A DNA stretch of 15,136 bases from Phycisphaeraceae bacterium. Its GTDB lineage: Bacteria > Planctomycetota > Phycisphaerae > Phycisphaerales > Phycisphaeraceae. Under the pieces are notes generated by a model that was not told the origin of the DNA, made no database searches, and was given only the letters and a program-made list of their open reading frames with translations. Of this stretch, positions 12,170 through 15,136 are shown piece by piece; position 1 is the stretch's first letter; the number at the start of each line of letters is the position of its first letter. The position numbers and the translations under genes were made by a program. Location of the stretch: positions 1-15,136 of the forward strand of contig JAESSU010000201.1 of the NCBI GenBank assembly GCA_016763955.1, given 5' to 3'.

Positions 12170-13411
12170 ATGATCCCTAAAACCACGACCGTCTTCTCGG
12201 TCCACGGCGATGCACCAGTATTGGTAACGCAATTAGAACTCGACATTTTAGCCGACAACGCATTCAAGTCTCAATCCATTGGTGTACCCCAGCGTATCGA
12301 AAATGGATTCGTCACGGGTGAGCATATTTACGATATCGATTTCACCTATGAAAAAAATGGGTTTGATTCTGTGTTGCTCTTTGCTTTGAGGATTGACACG
12401 CATAACGTGCCGAGCAATATCAAGCTTGCTTACAAACGAATGCACGAAAAAGCTGTCGTATCACAAAAAGAGGATTCACTGGGCTTTCTATCCAAACAGG
12501 AAAAACGTGAAGCCACCGAACTAACCAACCGTCAGATTCAAGAAGAGCTCGCAGCAGGTAAGTATCGCAAGTCCACCGTGATCCCGGTTCTCTGGGATCT
12601 TTATCGCCGCCAAATCATCTTCGGCACATCGAGTATCAGTGCAGTCGATCAGCTACACAAGATCATGCGTGAGAGTTTTAACATCGAACTTGACCAACTG
12701 CCCGCTGGAGCAACTGCCCGCAGGTTAGACAACATGCAAATCACTGGTGATGCGTTTAATGATCTAAGGCCCACAGGATTCACCGAAGGCCCGCACGAAG
12801 CGGTTGACACCGCCGAACTCACAGATGATCTGTCGATTCCGTTCGTCCCATGGGTGTTATCCAGTGTCGATCCAAAGGATTTTCTAGGCAATGAATTTCT
12901 GCTCTGGCTCTGGTGGATGTGTGAAACGCATGAAGGCATGGTTGAAATCAACAACCCAGACAGGCATTGCAAGGATAGGATTGGCGTGGTGTTTGATAAG
13001 TCCCTGCAAATGGAATGCGCTTGGGGTGTTGGTGGTCGGCAAGTATTAACCAGCGATGGTCCCACACGTCTCAAAGAAGCGTCCGAAGCTCTAAGCACCG
13101 GCAAATGGCCGCGTAAAGCAGGGCTGATCATTGCAGACCTCGATTCCTCTGAACAATGGACATTGACATTACAAGCTGACCTAATGGTTGCTGGTGGGAT
13201 CAAGTTGCCCTCCACCAAAGAAGTCCAGTCTCCGCGTGAACTCATTGAATATCAAATCACTTCACTGCGTCGCATTCGAACCATCCTTTTTGGCTTGCTC
13301 GTTAAATTCTTAGATACACGGATGAGCCCAGAGTGGGATGTAACCAAGGATGAAATGTCAGGCTGGATTAAAAAGCGGCATGAAGCCGTTTCGCAAACCG
13401 CCACCGTTTAA
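12170..13411 (+). CDS. RdgC-like recombination-associated protein
   Basis: The 413-residue protein is longer than E. coli RdgC (303 residues). Residues about 105-180 match the most RdgC-like part: a charged helix 'SKQEKREATELTNRQIQEELAAG', then 'KYRKSTVIPVLWDLYRRQIIFGTSSISAVDQLHKIM'. This aligns in pattern with the RdgC segment 'SLKDEVLHSLLPRAFSRF...LIMVDCASAKKAEDTL'. The later block 'FLGNEFLLWLWWMCE' (about 239-253) is seen, in my recollection, in larger RdgC-like homologs. RdgC proteins form DNA-encircling dimers and modulate RecA or phage recombination. Here it sits between exonuclease/annealing genes and replication genes, fitting a recombination role. ATG at 12170 has a strong Shine-Dalgarno. 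The family call is moderately sure because homology is distant. Confidence 0.65.
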   Translation: MIPKTTTVFSVHGDAPVLVTQLELDILADNAFKSQSIGVPQRIENGFVTGEHIYDIDFTYEKNGFDSVLLFALRIDTHNVPSNIKLAYKRMHEKAVVSQKEDSLGFLSKQEKREATELTNRQIQEELAAGKYRKSTVIPVLWDLYRRQIIFGTSSISAVDQLHKIMRESFNIELDQLPAGATARRLDNMQITGDAFNDLRPTGFTEGPHEAVDTAELTDDLSIPFVPWVLSSVDPKDFLGNEFLLWLWWMCETHEGMVEINNPDRHCKDRIGVVFDKSLQMECAWGVGGRQVLTSDGPTRLKEASEALSTGKWPRKAGLIIADLDSSEQWTLTLQADLMVAGGIKLPSTKEVQSPRELIEYQITSLRRIRTILFGLLVKFLDTRMSPEWDVTKDEMSGWIKKRHEAVSQTATV

Positions 13412-13454
13412 CACCGCCAGACACCAATATTCACAGCTAGGAGTCAATCACATC

Positions 13455-14306
13455 GTGCAAGACTTTGCGTACAAAATAATCAAGTGGCAGGAGCGTCATA
13501 GCAACGACGCTCAAAGACGCTGCGGAGGACGATGGGTTGCCGTACCCACATCATTCGACAGTGTCGGCCTGAAGGTCTTGATGGGTCACGCCGATGGCCC
13601 ATCAGCATTCGGCTGCTACGTATTACTTGCGGAACTCGCTGCCAGGATGCCAACTCCTGGAGTGCTAGCTAATGCTGAGCTGGCACTGGACGCAGGTACT
13701 ATGGCCTCAATTTTTGGCATATCTGATCACGCGCTTCAGACTGCCATCGATCTAATGATGTTGCCGCACATCAAATGGATCGAACATGTTTCGTATCCGG
13801 ATTGTATCCAAGTGCCGACCTTGGACAATCCGGAACTACTCCGGAATGACTCCGTATCAGCTACGGAACCACTCCGTACTGATTCCGTCCTCGCGCATGC
13901 GTGTTTGCAGCAGCAGCAAGCTAGCAAGCAAGCAGAGGGGGGAGTGGGGGGAGAAATCCACGCACTGCTTCGGCGAGTCCGTGGAAAATCAAGTCACGTG
14001 CCGACCGTGGCAAATGCTCTGCGATCCACCGCACAAGTCGTGACGCTCTGGTTTGACGTGACCCAGGACGAAACGGTCAAAGCGCCACTTGGCGTGATGG
14101 CAGCGAGAGTGGCTGACGGCAACGTTGGGGATATTCCCGGATTGACCTGCAAAATGATCGTGCATGCAATCGAGAAGCAGTTTGTTCACACCATTAACGG
14201 CACTGACGTCACCAACACCAAACTCACACACAACAAGCTCGGTATGTACATCAACGGCGAACTGGCTGTGCCTGTCGCTCAACTCGGAGAGGCTATTTAC
14301 GCATGA
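13455..14306 (+). CDS. Putative phage replication-organiser protein
   Basis: I chose GTG at 13455 (MQDFAYKIIKWQ), 283 residues, because AGGAG lies at 13439-13443 and this avoids overlapping the RdgC-like gene. ATG at 13380 or 13350 would give longer products overlapping that gene by 32 or 62 bp, so the start is uncertain. In the full-frame sequence, 'RWVAVPTSFDSVGLKVLMGHADGPSAFGCYVLLAELAA' followed by 'LDAGTMASIFGISDHALQTAIDLMMLPHIKWIEHV' reads as a winged-helix domain of the phage replisome-organiser type. A Gln/Lys-rich linker (QQQQASKQ) and a helical C-terminal domain follow. It lies directly before the DnaB-like gene with an ATGA overlap, a usual place for a replication initiator or helicase loader. 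The function is inferred from layout and position. Confidence 0.6.
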   Translation: MQDFAYKIIKWQERHSNDAQRRCGGRWVAVPTSFDSVGLKVLMGHADGPSAFGCYVLLAELAARMPTPGVLANAELALDAGTMASIFGISDHALQTAIDLMMLPHIKWIEHVSYPDCIQVPTLDNPELLRNDSVSATEPLRTDSVLAHACLQQQQASKQAEGGVGGEIHALLRRVRGKSSHVPTVANALRSTAQVVTLWFDVTQDETVKAPLGVMAARVADGNVGDIPGLTCKMIVHAIEKQFVHTINGTDVTNTKLTHNKLGMYINGELAVPVAQLGEAIYA

Positions 14307-15136
14307 CTTCCAAACGCGACAACCGCAAACCTATAAATTTTGATTTATCGAAAATATTCGATCAATTGCCACCCAATAGCTATGAAGCAGAATGCGCTTT
14401 ACTTGGCTCAATGATCCTAGACAAGAGCGTGATCGGCGATGTGATGGAGATCGTTGCTAGCCATGAAGATTTGTTTAAGCAGTCACATCAGGCGATCTAC
14501 GCCGCAGTGGTGGATATGTTTGATAAAGCTGAACCAGTCGATCTGGTCGGCTTGAAAAACCGGCTCGAACTTAGTGGCCAAATCGAACATGTGGGCGGAG
14601 TGCAAGGACTGCTTGAACTTGTCGAGGCAGTACCCTCAGCAGTGAGTGCGCCGTACTACGCCAAGATCATCCGTGACCATGCGATCCGCCGCCGTGCTGT
14701 TGACGCATTGTCTAAGAGCCTGCACACAGCCCATGAACAACGTGAGATGCCTGTGCAAGAGTTGATGGATCAGATTGAGGCAGACATCTTCGCAGTGGCT
14801 AGCAAGGTGATGACAGGAGCATCCAATGAACCAACAACAATAGCTACTGAAGTTGTGCGAATGTTTGATCTGCTTGATAGCGGGCAGCGTGTCGCAGGTG
14901 TCTCGTCTGGTTTTATCGACCTTGACGACATGACCAGTGGATTACAGCCCGGCGACATGGCCATCCTTGCTGCACGGCCATCGATGGGCAAGACTGCGTT
15001 GACTGAACGCATCTTATCATCCCGCAGTGGCGTGGACTCAATGAAGATACGCCGTCGCATGATCGGGCCAGATGATTACAAGGAACTACGTAATGCCAAA
15101 GACGCGATTGGCAATTCGCCATTACTCATTGATGAC
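14303..15136 (+). CDS. DnaB-like replicative helicase, partial at window edge, internal segment missing
   Basis: ATG at 14303 overlaps the previous stop. The frame is open for 278 codons to the last base, so the C-terminus is not visible. Residues about 20-125 are the DnaB N-terminal domain (LPPNSYEAECALLGSMILDKSVIGDVMEIV...FKQSHQAIYAAV). A linker follows, then the RecA-like domain start 'GVSSGFIDLDDMTSGLQPGDMAILAARPSMGKTAL' with Walker A Lys230. The next residues, 'TERILSSRSGVDSMKIRRR', correspond to E. coli DnaB sequence lying about 28 residues further on. The strand and helix carrying the 'FSLEM' motif with the catalytic Glu are thus absent, in frame. The product would be a hexameric 5'-3' fork helicase if intact; as read it should not hydrolyse ATP normally. 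This may be a true deletion, a defective prophage or an assembly error. Confidence 0.85.
   Translation, partial: MTSKRDNRKPINFDLSKIFDQLPPNSYEAECALLGSMILDKSVIGDVMEIVASHEDLFKQSHQAIYAAVVDMFDKAEPVDLVGLKNRLELSGQIEHVGGVQGLLELVEAVPSAVSAPYYAKIIRDHAIRRRAVDALSKSLHTAHEQREMPVQELMDQIEADIFAVASKVMTGASNEPTTIATEVVRMFDLLDSGQRVAGVSSGFIDLDDMTSGLQPGDMAILAARPSMGKTALTERILSSRSGVDSMKIRRRMIGPDDYKELRNAKDAIGNSPLLIDD

Noticed and set aside
13908..13960. GCA-rich and G-rich low-complexity run as a repeat element or origin
   Set aside because: It encodes a Gln/Lys linker (QQQQASKQ...) in the replication-organiser protein. It has no ordered iterons that I could see, so an origin claim is not supported.
1..15136. CRISPR array, insertion sequence or transposase
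   Set aside because: No regularly spaced direct repeats of 23-47 bases, no transposase motifs and no terminal inverted repeats with target duplications were seen.

Overview
The window is phage DNA, most likely a temperate tailed phage or prophage of a Gram-negative-type bacterium at moderate GC. It shows dense, mostly stop/start-overlapping genes in two divergent blocks, tail-appendage-like proteins, a phage recombination set and a DnaB-type replicative helicase. The host cannot be fixed from sequence. Family resemblances recalled from memory (large RdgC-like protein, LamG appendage, no encoded CCA after the tRNA-like RNA) would fit a planctomycete-type host, but this is weak inference.

Left block (minus strand, 1-3458): a partial Ig/beta-rich appendage protein runs off the left edge. 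It is preceded in transcription order by a LamG-like protein, a small beta-rich protein, an orphan protein with a TTG start, a small sigma-70-like factor and an acidic helical protein. This looks like the end of the late or structural region with a phage sigma factor upstream.

Central block (3459-6185): an ImmA/IrrE-type metallopeptidase (plus strand) converges on a membrane-anchored DUF4041 + GIY-YIG (T5orf172) nuclease of the SNIPE type (minus strand). The nuclease lies 30 bp behind a ribbon-helix-helix protein. These are the lysogenic-style genes: control plus probable superinfection exclusion. A repeat-rich divergent promoter/operator region (6035-6185) separates them from the rightward genes.

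Right block (plus strand, 6186-15136): a small winged-HTH protein is followed by a long-range terminator. Next come a Cys-rich NARLIAAAPELL protein and an HTH protein with two EF-hand-like loops. An 82-nt tmRNA-like RNA follows: it has an alanine-type acceptor with G3:U70, a TTCGA-type D-arm and a T-arm, with a single hairpin where the whole tag/pseudoknot region should be. After it lie a two-helix membrane protein, a small helical protein, an SMC/Rad50-like ATPase, a one-helix membrane protein, a YqaJ exonuclease and a candidate single-strand annealing protein. A structured intergenic RNA/terminator, an RdgC-like protein and a putative replication-organiser protein follow. The block ends in a DnaB-like helicase that lacks about 28 residues right after Walker A and is cut by the window edge. 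Together this is an early recombination/replication operon.

The strongest leads are the minimal tmRNA-like RNA, the SNIPE-like nuclease under a probable RHH repressor, and the DnaB internal deletion.
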